NCBI RefSeq assembly: GCF_000337415.1 | Contig: NZ_AOJD01000028.1 | Span: 1-55,129, forward strand | Source of the DNA: Halorubrum tebenquichense DSM 14210 | GTDB lineage: Archaea > Halobacteriota > Halobacteria > Halobacteriales > Haloferacaceae | Direction of reading: 5' to 3' | Length of the DNA stretch: 55,129 nucleotides | Shown: in pieces, positions 8,128-16,975 of the stretch | Layout of the letters: each line of letters begins with the position of its first letter | Position numbering within the stretch: position 1 is the first letter of the stretch | Notes under the pieces: generated by a model | What the model was told of the DNA's origin: nothing | Database searches by the model: none | Seen by the model: only the letters and a program-made list of their open reading frames with translations | Position numbers and translations under genes: made by a program

Positions 8128-9303
8128 ATGGCCACGCGACTTCCCGAGTCGGCCTTCGAGGACCGGCTCGCAGCCGTCCGAGACCGCCTCGCAGCGACCG
8201 ACGCCGACGCCGCGACGTGGGTCGGCGCGACGTCCATCGAGTACCTCACCGGCTTCCATCACATCCAGACGGAGCGCCCGGTCGTCCTCGCGGTCACCGA
8301 CGACCGCGTCGAGATCACCGTCCCGAGGCTGGAGGTCGAGCGCGTCTCGCCGAACCCGCGGATCGACGTGGTCCACGACTACTTCGACTATCCAGGCGGC
8401 GAACCGGTCGCCGCCGCCGTCGGGATGCTGAACGGGCTCGGCGTCGACTCGGTCGCCGCCGACGCCGACGGTCCGCCGGGCGTGATGGGGTACGAGGGGC
8501 CCGCGTTCTCCGAGTTCCTCGACGTCGAGACCCAGTCGTGGGTCGACCGGATGCGCTGGGCGAAGTCCGACGACGAGGTCGACCTGATCCGCGAGTCCGC
8601 GAAGTGGGCGAACCTCGGCCACCGCTACCTCGCCGACTACTCCGAGCCGGGCGCGCACCCGGCCACCGTCTCGCAGCGCGCGTCGACGGACGCGTCCAGA
8701 GCCATGCTCGACACGCTCGGCGACGACTACAGCGTCCGCGTCCGCGGCGACGGCCCGGTCCACGCCGGCTACATCTCCGGCGAGGAGACCGCGCTCCCCC
8801 ACGGCCACACCCCGAACGAGCGGCTCTCCGAGGGCGACGTGCTGGTCACGGGCGCGACCGCGAACGTCGACGGGTACCGCTCGGAGCTTGAGCGGACCAT
8901 GTTCGTCGGCGACTACTCCGACGAACAGGAACACTACTTCGAGCTCATGCTGGAGGCGCAGACGCTCGCCATCGACGCCTTGGGACCGGGCGTGCCGGTC
9001 GCGGAGGTCGATCAAGTCGTCTGGGACTACTTCGATGAGCAGGGCGTGACCGATCTGGCGCAACACCACGTCGGTCACAACATCGGTCTCGGCGGCCACG
9101 AGCCGCCGTACATCGACCGCGGCTGGGGCGAGCGCTACGACGGCGACGACGCCCTGATGCGGCCCGGCCACGTGTACACGATCGAGCCCGGCCTGTACAC
9201 AGACGAGTACGGCTACCGCCACTCCGACACGGTGGCGATCACGGAGTCGGGGACCGAGACGCTCACCACCTTCCCGCGGGACATCGACTCGAACGTCGTC
9301 TGA
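8128..9303 (+). CDS. M24-family (Xaa-Pro peptidase/creatinase fold) protein with altered metal site
   Basis: The 391-residue protein has the two-domain layout of prolidase and creatinase: a creatinase N-domain (residues about 1-130, with TWVGATSIEYLTGFHH) and a pita-bread domain (about 140-380). HHVGHNIGLGGHE and MRPGHVYTIEPGLY are the usual histidine and glutamate motifs. Aligned by eye, the first metal Asp is Gly (LVTGATANVDGY), the second is Glu (SELERT for SDxxRT) and the last Glu is Ser (YRHSDTV for RxEDTV). Dinuclear metal binding may therefore be lost or changed, as in metal-free creatinase-type members. It is conventionally annotated as Xaa-Pro aminopeptidase, but peptidase activity is doubtful. 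Confidence 0.85.
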   Translation: MATRLPESAFEDRLAAVRDRLAATDADAATWVGATSIEYLTGFHHIQTERPVVLAVTDDRVEITVPRLEVERVSPNPRIDVVHDYFDYPGGEPVAAAVGMLNGLGVDSVAADADGPPGVMGYEGPAFSEFLDVETQSWVDRMRWAKSDDEVDLIRESAKWANLGHRYLADYSEPGAHPATVSQRASTDASRAMLDTLGDDYSVRVRGDGPVHAGYISGEETALPHGHTPNERLSEGDVLVTGATANVDGYRSELERTMFVGDYSDEQEHYFELMLEAQTLAIDALGPGVPVAEVDQVVWDYFDEQGVTDLAQHHVGHNIGLGGHEPPYIDRGWGERYDGDDALMRPGHVYTIEPGLYTDEYGYRHSDTVAITESGTETLTTFPRDIDSNVV

Positions 9304-9344
9304 GGCCGATCTCCTTGGCCCGGGGCGAAACGGCGTCTCCCGGC

Positions 9345-9497
9345 CTACACGATCCGACCGACCGCGACCGAGTGACCGGTTTCAGCGACGTGGGCGCGTT
9401 CGAGGGTGGTCGCGTCGGCCGCGTCGTTGAAAAGCCGTTCGACGGCGCAGTCGCGGCAGACGACGTGGTACTGGCCGGAAGGTGAGTTGGTGTCCAT
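9345..9497 (-). CDS. 50-residue zinc-finger-like microprotein
   Basis: This short frame reads MDTNSPSGQYHVVCRDC and ends AHVAETGHSVAVGRIV. It carries a CxxC pair (CRDC) and two histidines (ERAHVAETGH) that could complete a Cys2His2 zinc site around residues 14-43. Small single zinc-finger proteins of this size are abundant in haloarchaea. The frame starts with ATG, ends in TAG, is acidic like its neighbours, and lies between the M24 gene (convergent, 41 bp away) and the helicase gene upstream on the strand opposite to M24. Function is unknown; RNA, DNA or protein contact is possible. Confidence 0.6.
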   Translation of the reverse strand: MDTNSPSGQYHVVCRDCAVERLFNDAADATTLERAHVAETGHSVAVGRIV

Positions 9498-9577
9498 ACT
9501 CCGTCCACACGTTCGAAGACGATAGTTACGAGCCGCTTACCGCCACCTAACGGGCCGTTACCCGGCAGTAGGTCCGC

Positions 9578-11938
9578 TCAGTCGTCGGCCGCCGCCGACC
9601 GCGACTCGAACCGGTCGAGCGCGACGTCGACCATGTCGGGGCTCACGGGCTGGAACTCCTCGCGCTCGTGGTCGGGCAGGTACTCCCGGACGCCGTTCCA
9701 CGAGTCGCGGGCGTAGCGGGCGTCGAGCAGCACGCGCACCCCTCGCTCGTCCGGGCCGCGGATGACCCGACCGACCGCCTGCCGCGCCTTCCGCACCGCG
9801 GGGACGGTGAGCGCCGTCTCGAACCCCGACTCGAACCGGCGGTCGTAGGCCGCGATCACCGCCCGCGTCCGCGGCTGCGCCGTGTTGATTATCGGGACGC
9901 CGCAGACCACGGCCGCGGCGAGCCGGTCGCCGCGGTAGTCGACTCCCTCGGTGAGCGTTCCGCGGAGGCTCGTCACCAACACCTTCCCGTCGCCGGCGAA
10001 GAAGTCGTCCTTCAGTGACTCCGTCTCGCGGTCGTCGGAGGACTCGTCTAAGAGGACCGGCTTGTCGAGCCGGCCGGCGAGCGCCTCCGCCATCCACGTC
10101 GCCTCCGCGTAGTTCGGCGTCCCGACCAGCACGTTGCCCTCGCGGCGCGCGACCGCGGCCGTCGCGTCGACGTGCGCGAGTCGCGTCGGGTTCTCCTCGC
10201 CGGGCGCGCCGCGGTTCTGGTGGGTGAACTTCGGCGCGTCGACCGCGAGGCTGGCGCGGTTCTCCTCGGGGAACGAGAGGCCGTACGTCCGCTCGACGAC
10301 CGGGCGACCGCGCTCCGCCAGGTGATCGAGTCCGGTCACCTCCCGGAACAGGTCCATCGGCTCCAGCGTCGCGCTCATGAGGACGCCGCCGCCGAACGAC
10401 GCCAGTCGGTCGCCGATCGGTTCGCTCGGCAGGCAGTTGTGGAGCGCGAGGCGCGCGTTGTACGCCCGCCGCCACGAGTCCGGGGGCTCCGTCTCGTCGA
10501 ACGTGCGTTCGAGCTCGATCGCCCGGAAGAAGTCGGTGTGTCCCTCGCGGTACCAGGCGTTGAGGGTGCGGCCGACGCCCGGCGCGGCGCGCTGTTTGTC
10601 CTCGTCTTCGAGCGAGTCGAGGACGCGCTTGACGACCGCGCCGACCTGTTCGGCGCGCGCCCAGACGCGCTCGCCGTACCCCTCGCGGTCCGCCCACGTC
10701 GTGATCTCGTCTTTACCCGGCTCCTCGGGGTCGCGGAGGGGAATCTCGTCGTCGTCGAGGTCGCGCATCGACGCCCGCCAGTCGGGCCGCTCGCGGTCGA
10801 GGTGCGCGGTCACGCGGCGGTCGAGCTCGCCGCGGAGGTCGGCGTAGAACTCCCGTACCGCCTCGATCTCCTCGACCGTCACGTCGGCGTCCTCCAGTTC
10901 GCCGCGGACCAAGGCGGCGTCGTCCGACTCCGCGCCCGCCGATTCGAACGAGAGCGGCTGGACGACGCGGGTGAGTTCGTTCTCGGCGTCGCGCAGGCTC
11001 GCGTCCGCGACCGCGTCGCTCACGAGGTCGCGCACGCGCGGCTCCAGCATGTGGGCCTCGTCGCAGACGACGAACGTCGAGTCGTCGAGCAGCGCGCCCG
11101 TGAACGTCCCGGTCGTCACGGGGTCGAACGCGTGGTAGTAGTTGCCGATGACGACCTCCACTTCGGGGACGAGCGCGCCCATGATCGAGTGGGGACAGGA
11201 GCCGTGCCCCGCCGCGAGCCGGACGAGTTCGTCGGCGTCGACGTGGCCGAGTTCGGTCACGTCGAACGGGACCGCCTCGGCCGGGTCGCCGTCCTCCGGG
11301 AGGTCGTCAAGGAAGCCGGCGTAGAAGGGGCAGAACTCGGTCCCGTCGTACTCCTCGGTGTCCGGTCGGTACGGTGTCGGCTCGCCGTCGACCGAGAGGT
11401 ACTCGCCGGAGCCGGAGGCCTCGCTTGATTCGGAGCCGGAGTCCAGCAGGCCGACCTGCTGGCTCCGCGCCTCGCTCACGAGGTTCGAGGTCGTCGTCGC
11501 GCCGCCGTCGCCGACGAGGTTTCGGGTGCGCTCGCGGAGCCCCTCACAGCGCTCGTACACGTTCTCCCGGTCGATCCCGCCCCGGTTCTCTCGGGCGTAC
11601 GGGCAAACGTCCGCCTTGCCGACGAGCGTGAGCCCGGAGACGGGGTCGTAGTCTTCCGGCAGGTCGTCGTTTATCGCCCGCAGGTCCGTCTCGAACTGAC
11701 GTAACTGCTGTTTGACGCTGGTGAGGACGAAGACGCGCTCGAAGTCGGACTCAGGGTCCCGGACGCGGTCGAGCCCGGCGGTGAGCGCGAGCATCGTCTT
11801 GCCCGTCCCGCAGGCACCCTCTAAGGCGAGGAAGCCGCCGTCCTCGGCCGCGTCGACGGCGGCGTCGATGCCGTCGGCCTGCTCCGGGTAGGGTTCGGGG
11901 TGGCCGAAGAGGTCGGCCCACGGGGGCGAGTCGGTCAC
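9578..11938 (-). CDS. XPD/Rad3-type ATP-dependent DNA helicase
   Basis: The 786-residue SF2 helicase has Walker A ACGTGKTM near residue 45, DEAH in VVCDEAHM (about residue 298), the SATLEPM motif III region, and motif VI QAVGRVIRGPDERG near residue 690. Four cysteines (ADVCPYA, YERCEG, EFCPFY, GSCPHS) between motifs Ia and II fit the Fe-S cluster domain of XPD/DinG helicases. The family unwinds DNA 5' to 3' in repair. An acidic, Ser-rich stretch (GSESSEASGSG) interrupts the Fe-S region. A TTTAAA-like box at about 11959-11967, some 25 nt upstream, suggests a leaderless transcript. Its 3' end is next to the microprotein gene. Confidence 0.92.
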   Translation of the reverse strand: MTDSPPWADLFGHPEPYPEQADGIDAAVDAAEDGGFLALEGACGTGKTMLALTAGLDRVRDPESDFERVFVLTSVKQQLRQFETDLRAINDDLPEDYDPVSGLTLVGKADVCPYARENRGGIDRENVYERCEGLRERTRNLVGDGGATTTSNLVSEARSQQVGLLDSGSESSEASGSGEYLSVDGEPTPYRPDTEEYDGTEFCPFYAGFLDDLPEDGDPAEAVPFDVTELGHVDADELVRLAAGHGSCPHSIMGALVPEVEVVIGNYYHAFDPVTTGTFTGALLDDSTFVVCDEAHMLEPRVRDLVSDAVADASLRDAENELTRVVQPLSFESAGAESDDAALVRGELEDADVTVEEIEAVREFYADLRGELDRRVTAHLDRERPDWRASMRDLDDDEIPLRDPEEPGKDEITTWADREGYGERVWARAEQVGAVVKRVLDSLEDEDKQRAAPGVGRTLNAWYREGHTDFFRAIELERTFDETEPPDSWRRAYNARLALHNCLPSEPIGDRLASFGGGVLMSATLEPMDLFREVTGLDHLAERGRPVVERTYGLSFPEENRASLAVDAPKFTHQNRGAPGEENPTRLAHVDATAAVARREGNVLVGTPNYAEATWMAEALAGRLDKPVLLDESSDDRETESLKDDFFAGDGKVLVTSLRGTLTEGVDYRGDRLAAAVVCGVPIINTAQPRTRAVIAAYDRRFESGFETALTVPAVRKARQAVGRVIRGPDERGVRVLLDARYARDSWNGVREYLPDHEREEFQPVSPDMVDVALDRFESRSAAADD

Positions 11939-12054
11939 GACAGCGAGTTACGCGCCATCGAATTTAAACGCTTCATCGGCGCGGCGACCGAGCGCCGCGG
12001 AGCCGCGAAGCGTCGAACTATGCGACCGCGGCTCGGACGGGCCGACCGGCCCGC

Positions 12055-12711
12055 TCACTCCACGATGTCGTGGAGGTCGGAGAGGTCCTTGATCTCCCAG
12101 GTCGGCCAGACGTTCAGCTCCCAGTCCCGGCGGTGGGGGCGGCGGATGAACGCGGAGTCGATCCCGGCGTTCTCGGCCGCGCGCACGTCGGACTCGTTGT
12201 CGCCGACGAACAGCGCGTTGCCCGCGTCGAGGTCGCCGAGCGCCTGCTCGATGTAGTGCGGGTTCGGCTTGCGGAGCTGGAGCGAGTGGATCGTCGGCTC
12301 GCGGCCGTACGCGGCTCCCATGCGATCGAACCCGTCGAAGTGGTCGACGAGGAAGTCGACGGTCGCCTGCTGGTTCGAGGAGACGATTCCCATCTCGACG
12401 TCGAGGTCCTGAAGCTCGTCGAGGTCGTCGTACGGGGTCTTGCGGCCCTCGCGGGCCTCCTGCTGTTGGGCCCGCGACACCACGTCGTCGCGCGTCCGCC
12501 AGAACGACCCCGGATCGAGGTCGTACGTCTGACAGACGGTGCCGACGCTGCCGGGGGTCGCACCGATGGTCATCTGCTCTACGTCGTCCGGATCGGGCTC
12601 CTCGACGCCGCACTCCTCGAACGCGTTCCGGGTCGCGTCCCGGAGCACGTCGAAGCGCGTGCGGCCCACGAGGACACCGTCGTTGTCGAACACGACGGTA
12701 TCGTACGTCAT
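12055..12711 (-). CDS. HAD-superfamily hydrolase (phosphoglycolate phosphatase-like)
   Basis: The 218-residue protein has all HAD motifs: motif I FDNDGVLVG at residues 8-16, motif II IVSSNQ around residue 118, motif III lysine in LRKPNPHY, and motif IV FVGDNESDVRAAENAG. The helical cap between motifs I and II resembles beta-phosphoglucomutase and phosphoglycolate phosphatases. The likely reaction is hydrolysis of a small phosphate ester; the substrate is not identifiable. It ends 116 bp from the helicase start on the same strand and may be co-transcribed, but is divergent from the LOG-like gene upstream. Confidence 0.88.
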   Translation of the reverse strand: MTYDTVVFDNDGVLVGRTRFDVLRDATRNAFEECGVEEPDPDDVEQMTIGATPGSVGTVCQTYDLDPGSFWRTRDDVVSRAQQQEAREGRKTPYDDLDELQDLDVEMGIVSSNQQATVDFLVDHFDGFDRMGAAYGREPTIHSLQLRKPNPHYIEQALGDLDAGNALFVGDNESDVRAAENAGIDSAFIRRPHRRDWELNVWPTWEIKDLSDLHDIVE

Positions 12712-12847
12712 AACCTCCGTTCACGGCGAGCAGGGATAAGGGTTTCAGTGGCCGTCTCGGCGACGAGAATCGCCGCGAACGCCCGTCTTGCGCCGACAGC
12801 GGCGGTCGGCAGTCGGTTTTACGACCCGTGGGAACCCTCGTCGACGC

Positions 12848-13300
12848 ATGCGCGTCAGCGTCATCGGCGGCAGTTCGATCGGTCCGGAGACCGCGGCGGT
12901 CGCGGCGGAACTCGGCGAACGTCTCGCGGAACGCGGTCACACCGTCGTCTGCGGCGGTCTCGGCGGCGTCATGGAGGCCGTCTGTCGCGGCGCTCGCGAG
13001 GCCGGCGGCGAGACGATCGGTATCGTCCCGACGGACGACCGCGGGGACGCGAACCCGCACGTCACGACGCCGATCGCGACGGGGCTCGGTCACGCGCGCA
13101 ACGCCCTCGTCGTGATGAACGGCGACGCCGCGGTCGCCGTCGACGGGGGGAACGGGACGCTCTCGGAGATCGGACTCGCGCTCGCGCAGGGACGCCCGGT
13201 GGCGGGGATAGACACCCACGATGTCGACGGTGTCGCGGCCGTCGACTCGCCCGCGGCGGCGGTGGCGTACGTCGAGGATGCGGTCGGGCCCGATTGGTGA
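12848..13300 (+). CDS. TIGR00725/LOG-like Rossmann protein
   Basis: The 150-residue protein begins MRVSVIGGSSIGPE and contains CGGLGGVMEAVCRGA and VDGGNGTLSEIGLAL, the paired glycine-rich motifs of the lysine-decarboxylase-like/LOG fold. The shorter length and the first motif fit the TIGR00725 subgroup rather than true cytokinin-activating LOG. Family members bind nucleotides or hydrolyse nucleoside monophosphates; the substrate here is unknown. The ATG at 12848 is where the Rossmann strand begins; the longer frame is intergenic. It is convergent with the methionine synthase gene, only 17 bp away. Confidence 0.85.
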   Translation: MRVSVIGGSSIGPETAAVAAELGERLAERGHTVVCGGLGGVMEAVCRGAREAGGETIGIVPTDDRGDANPHVTTPIATGLGHARNALVVMNGDAAVAVDGGNGTLSEIGLALAQGRPVAGIDTHDVDGVAAVDSPAAAVAYVEDAVGPDW

Positions 13301-13317
13301 CTCCGGACGCGATCCCC

Positions 13318-14469
13318 TCAGGCGAGCCGCTTGCTCGCGATCTCAGCGCCCTCGACGAGCGCGTCGAGCTTCGCCCACGCGATTTCGGGGTCGACCATGC
13401 CGATCCCGGCCTGCGTGCCGAAGCCGCAGTCGGGCGCGGCGACGAGCGGGGTCCCCTCCGCGACCGCGTCGGCGACGCGCTCCAAGCGGTCGGCGATCGT
13501 CTCCGGGTGGTCGATGATGTTCGTCTTCACGTCGACGACGCCCGGGATCAGCGTCCAGCCGTCGGGGACCGGGTGTTCCGCGAACGCGCGGTACTCGTGT
13601 TGGTGGCGCGGGTTCGCCTGCTCGACGCTGAGTCCGGTGATGTCGGCCTCGTAGATCAGCGGAAGCATCTCGGCGAGGTCGGTGTCGAGGTGGTGGGGTC
13701 CCTCGTAGCTCCCCCAACAGGTGTGGAGCCGGACCTGCTCGGCGGGCACGTTCGCGAGCGCCTCGTTGAGCGCCCGAACGTGGAGCCGCGTCGCGTCCTT
13801 GGCCGCCTCAAGCGGCTCGTCGGCGTAGGCCGCGGTGTGGCCGACCGTCAGCAGTTCGGGCGCGTCGATCTGGAGGGTGACGCCGGCGTCCGCGACAAGT
13901 TCGTACTCGGTCTTCATCGCCTCGGCCACCGCGAAGAGGTACTCCTCGTAGTCGCCGTAGTGCTCGTCGACGTGCGTCGCGGTGACGACGCTCGGCGACG
14001 CCGCGGTCATGAAGGCGTCGTCTACGTTGCGGTCGGCGGCCGCCAACGCGTCGGTAAGTCCGTCGATCTCCGCCTCGGCCTCCTCGCGGCCGGTGTACTC
14101 GATCGGCCCGTCCACGACCGGGTGTTCGGAGAGGTCGATCACGTCGGTCTTGAACGTCTCCTCGGCGTAGGAGGGGAACTCCTGGAGGTCGGCCCACAGC
14201 TCCGTCTTCTGTGTCCCGTCGATGCCGCTGAGGCGGTCGGCGACGTACCAGTTGAACGAGACGCGCGACTGCTCGCCGTTGTTGATCGAGTCCAGCCCGG
14301 TCTCGACCTGTCGGTCGACGACGTCGCGCGTCGCCTCCTCGACCGACGCCTCCCACTCGGCTTCGTCAACGTCCTCGCCGTCCTGCCGCTTCGTGAGCAG
14401 GTCGAGCAGCGCCGGCGGTCGCGGCAGGCTTCCGATGTGCGTCGTCCCGATGTGTCCGTCGTTCGCCAT
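13318..14469 (-). CDS. Cobalamin-independent methionine synthase-family protein
   Basis: The 383-residue protein belongs to the MetE C-terminal-domain family (COG0620). It has the TIM-barrel signature THIGSLPRP at the N-terminus, substrate motifs NNGEQSRVSF, and the zinc ligands in HTCWGSYEGPHH (about residue 243) and APDCGFGTQAG (about residue 350). The family transfers a methyl group from a pterin or corrinoid donor to homocysteine. Haloarchaea usually carry two such paralogues side by side; only one is present here. A GTG two codons upstream is possible, but the ATG at 14469 gives the conserved start MANDG. Methionine supply links loosely to neighbouring Dph2, which uses S-adenosylmethionine. 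Confidence 0.88.
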   Translation of the reverse strand: MANDGHIGTTHIGSLPRPPALLDLLTKRQDGEDVDEAEWEASVEEATRDVVDRQVETGLDSINNGEQSRVSFNWYVADRLSGIDGTQKTELWADLQEFPSYAEETFKTDVIDLSEHPVVDGPIEYTGREEAEAEIDGLTDALAAADRNVDDAFMTAASPSVVTATHVDEHYGDYEEYLFAVAEAMKTEYELVADAGVTLQIDAPELLTVGHTAAYADEPLEAAKDATRLHVRALNEALANVPAEQVRLHTCWGSYEGPHHLDTDLAEMLPLIYEADITGLSVEQANPRHQHEYRAFAEHPVPDGWTLIPGVVDVKTNIIDHPETIADRLERVADAVAEGTPLVAAPDCGFGTQAGIGMVDPEIAWAKLDALVEGAEIASKRLA

Positions 14470-14550
14470 TACCACATTTGTCTCGTCGGGGGAACTAAAG
14501 CGCCGAGGATCTGGCAGAAGCGGCCGATGACGAAGGGAGCGCCGGAGCCG

Positions 14551-15594
14551 TTACCAGGTGTCGTGGAACGTGTCGAACTCGATGGAGTCGAGCGGCTTCT
14601 CGCCGATGGCGGCCTCGTACTCGCCCGGCGTCAGCATCGGCTTGTGGAACCGTGGGCCGTCGTCGGTCGTGATCCGCGGGCAGCCGGTGTTGACGAACGC
14701 GTCCATGTCGAAGTTCCGCAGGCGGTCCGGCGTCACCTCGTCCATCGTGATCAGGTAGGCGTTCTCGTTGTTGTCGACGATCTCTTGTGCCTTCTCCCAC
14801 CGGCCCTGCCCGATCTTCGTACAGAAGATGACGCCCCACTTCTCGGCGTCCATCGCCTTGTGGACCGCGGCGTAGCGCTGCTTGAGGAACTGGTCGTGCT
14901 CGGCGACCGACACCGCGTTGTTGACGGGGTCGGCGATGACGACCCGCTTGTCGGGGTGTTCCATCGCGAGGCCCACCGGGTGGAACTTCCCGCCACCGAC
15001 GTACAGCACCTGGTCGGCGTCGATGTCCGCGGAGGCGTAGTTACAGCCGAGCACCTGCCCCTCCTTGGTGAGGCGGTCGTCGCCCCGACGGGTGTGGACC
15101 TCGTAGCCGCGCTCTTCGAGCCAGTCGGTCATCTCCTCGAACCGGTTCATGTGCTGGGCCGTCGTGACGAGGCCCACGTCGGCGTCCTCCTCCGGCGGGG
15201 ACAGCTCTTCCGCCAGCGCGTCCTCCATGATCGGGAACGGGTCGACGTTCGAGAACAGGGGGACGTAGACGATGCTGTCGGACTCCTTCATCGGCGTGTG
15301 GCCGAAGTGGACGAACACGTCCGTCCGGCGCATCAGGTACGTGTCGAGGTCGCAGGCACCGTAACACGGCTGTCCCGACAGCATGAACGTCACGTCGTCG
15401 GGCGCGACCTCGCGGAGGTCGTCTGCGACCTTCGGGCCGCGCCGCTTGAGTCCCTCGGGGAACTGGAGGCCGACCTTCGTCGCGTCCCGCTCCTCGATGG
15501 CCTCTAGGATCCGGTCGAGTTCGTAGTCCCACTCGCGGTCGTGTTTCAGGGCCATCCCCGTCTTCGTCAGGTCGCCCTCCGTGGAGCCGCTCAT
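14551..15594 (-). CDS. dph2: Diphthamide biosynthesis protein Dph2
   Basis: The 347-residue protein is the archaeal Dph2, a [4Fe-4S] non-canonical radical-SAM enzyme that moves the 3-amino-3-carboxypropyl group of S-adenosylmethionine onto a histidine of elongation factor aEF2. The three cluster cysteines are visible in the three homologous domains: GQPCYGACDLDTY, VLGCNYAS and FVNTGCPRITTDDG. The start MSGSTEGD at 15594 was chosen because the sequence upstream lacks family similarity. Dph6, the last enzyme of the pathway, is encoded at 23579-24292. The gene follows the methionine synthase-family gene on the same strand with an 81 bp gap. Confidence 0.93.
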   Translation of the reverse strand: MSGSTEGDLTKTGMALKHDREWDYELDRILEAIEERDATKVGLQFPEGLKRRGPKVADDLREVAPDDVTFMLSGQPCYGACDLDTYLMRRTDVFVHFGHTPMKESDSIVYVPLFSNVDPFPIMEDALAEELSPPEEDADVGLVTTAQHMNRFEEMTDWLEERGYEVHTRRGDDRLTKEGQVLGCNYASADIDADQVLYVGGGKFHPVGLAMEHPDKRVVIADPVNNAVSVAEHDQFLKQRYAAVHKAMDAEKWGVIFCTKIGQGRWEKAQEIVDNNENAYLITMDEVTPDRLRNFDMDAFVNTGCPRITTDDGPRFHKPMLTPGEYEAAIGEKPLDSIEFDTFHDTW

Positions 15595-15769
15595 ACTGAG
15601 CGAATTGTGCGGCAGGACGGTTAAACGGCGCGTTCGGGGACGGGTGGCGTAACCGGTCTCGGTTACGGGTTGACGCGTCGAGCGCGGTCGCCCGGTCCCA
15701 CTCGCGACACCGCTTCCGTCCCTGCCGCGGCCGACGGACCTAACGGCTGCCCCCGTCAACCGCCGGACG

Positions 15770-16426
15770 ATGACAGACGTTCCGCTCGAACACGTTCACG
15801 TCGCGCCCGACGAGGGCGCGGACGGCGAGCCGGCACCCGCCGTCTTCGTCCTCCACGGTCGCGGTGCCGACGAGGAGGACCTGCTCCCGGTCGCCGCCGA
15901 GCTCCCGGACGAACTCCACGTGGTCAGCCTCCGCGCGCCCGACCCGCTCCAGGGCGGGTACACGTGGTACGAACTCGACCTCTCGGCCGGCGGGCTGGAG
16001 TCGAGCCAGCCCGACGCCGCCGACTTCCGGCGCAGCCTCGACCTGATCGTCGAGAGCGTCGAGGCCGCGGTCGACGCCTACGGGCTCGACGCCGACCGGA
16101 TCGGCCTGCTCGGGTTCAGTCAGGGCGCGATCACGAGCCTCTCGCTCCTCTTGGAGGACCCGGACCGCTACGCGTGGGTCGTCGCGCTCCACGGCTACCT
16201 GCCGGAGTCGCACGGCGACCTCGACCCGGACGGGATCGAGGGCAAGCCCGTCTTCGTCGGGGCGGGCGCGGGCGACCGCGTGATCCCCGACGAGCGGACG
16301 AACGCCGCCGTCGAGCGGCTGGAGGAGGTCGACGCCGCAGTGTCTCACGGGAGCTTCCCGGGCGGGCACGGCATCGGTCCGCAGGAGTTGGAGGCGGTCG
16401 TCGAGTTCGTCGCGTCGCGGGTGTAG
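15770..16426 (+). CDS. Alpha/beta hydrolase (phospholipase/carboxylesterase family)
   Basis: The 218-residue protein has the esterase nucleophile elbow LGFSQGAITS near residue 120, the oxyanion region FVLHGRGADEEDL, a late aspartate in GAGDRVIP, and the catalytic histidine in FPGGHGIGPQE close to the C-terminus. The layout fits the YpfH/carboxylesterase-2 family (COG0400), which hydrolyses short acyl esters or thioesters. No signal peptide is present, so it is cytoplasmic. It begins 175 bp from the divergent dph2 start and is followed 69 bp later by the YlbF gene on the same strand. Confidence 0.9.
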   Translation: MTDVPLEHVHVAPDEGADGEPAPAVFVLHGRGADEEDLLPVAAELPDELHVVSLRAPDPLQGGYTWYELDLSAGGLESSQPDAADFRRSLDLIVESVEAAVDAYGLDADRIGLLGFSQGAITSLSLLLEDPDRYAWVVALHGYLPESHGDLDPDGIEGKPVFVGAGAGDRVIPDERTNAAVERLEEVDAAVSHGSFPGGHGIGPQELEAVVEFVASRV

Positions 16427-16495
16427 CGGGCGTCGGAAGCGGCCCCCGAGCCCCGGCTCCGGCAGGTTCAAACCGCTCGGTCACGACGTTCGCGT

Positions 16496-16870
16496 ATGAG
16501 CGTCGAACAGGTCTCAATCGAGGACCTCGGCCGAGAGCTCGGCGAACGGATCGCCGAAACCGCGGAGTACGAGCGGTTCGAAGAGGCGAGAGCGGCGGTC
16601 CAGCGCGACGAGGAAGTCCAGAGCCGGATCGACGAGTTCGAGCAGCTCCGCGCGGAGTTCATGCAGGCGCGGCAGTCCGGACAGGCGACGAACGAGGGGC
16701 TACAGCGCGTCCAAGAGGCGCAGGACGAACTCCACTCGATGCCCGTGATGAGCGAGTACCTCGACGCGCAAGACGAGCTGGAAGACACGCTCGAAGCCGT
16801 CAACGAGGCCATCTCGGAACCGCTCGCGGTCGACTTCGGCGGCGAGGCCGGCGGCTGCTGTCAGGACTGA
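16496..16870 (+). CDS. YlbF/YmcA-family protein
   Basis: The 124-residue helical protein (ELGERIAETAEYERFEEAR ... VQSRIDEFEQLRAEFMQ ... MPVMSEYLDAQDELEDTL) fits the YlbF/YmcA (Com_YlbF) family. In Bacillus these proteins work in the Y-complex that affects RNase Y and binds Fe-S clusters. Here the C-terminus ends GGCCQD, a cysteine pair that could be a metal or cluster ligand. Its archaeal role is unknown. The gene lies between the esterase and the MinD-like ATPase, all on the plus strand. Confidence 0.8.
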   Translation: MSVEQVSIEDLGRELGERIAETAEYERFEEARAAVQRDEEVQSRIDEFEQLRAEFMQARQSGQATNEGLQRVQEAQDELHSMPVMSEYLDAQDELEDTLEAVNEAISEPLAVDFGGEAGGCCQD

Positions 16871-16975
16871 CCGGCGGCGGGGCCGTGGTCACGAGCGGTC
16901 GGGGTCGTGACCGACCGGCCGTCGCGCGGGGCGATTCTCCCGACTCCTTATACCGGATAGCGACGCACACCGCCC

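Noticed and set aside
10172..11428. Long plus-strand frame opposite the XPD-like helicase
   Set aside because: Helicase motifs and cysteines are on the other strand; this frame shows no domain.
12070..15507. Very long plus-strand open frame opposite the HAD, LOG-strand intergene, methionine synthase and Dph2 genes
   Set aside because: It is the antisense shadow of GC-rich acidic genes whose own products match known families; its translation is Arg/Val-rich with no recognisable motif.
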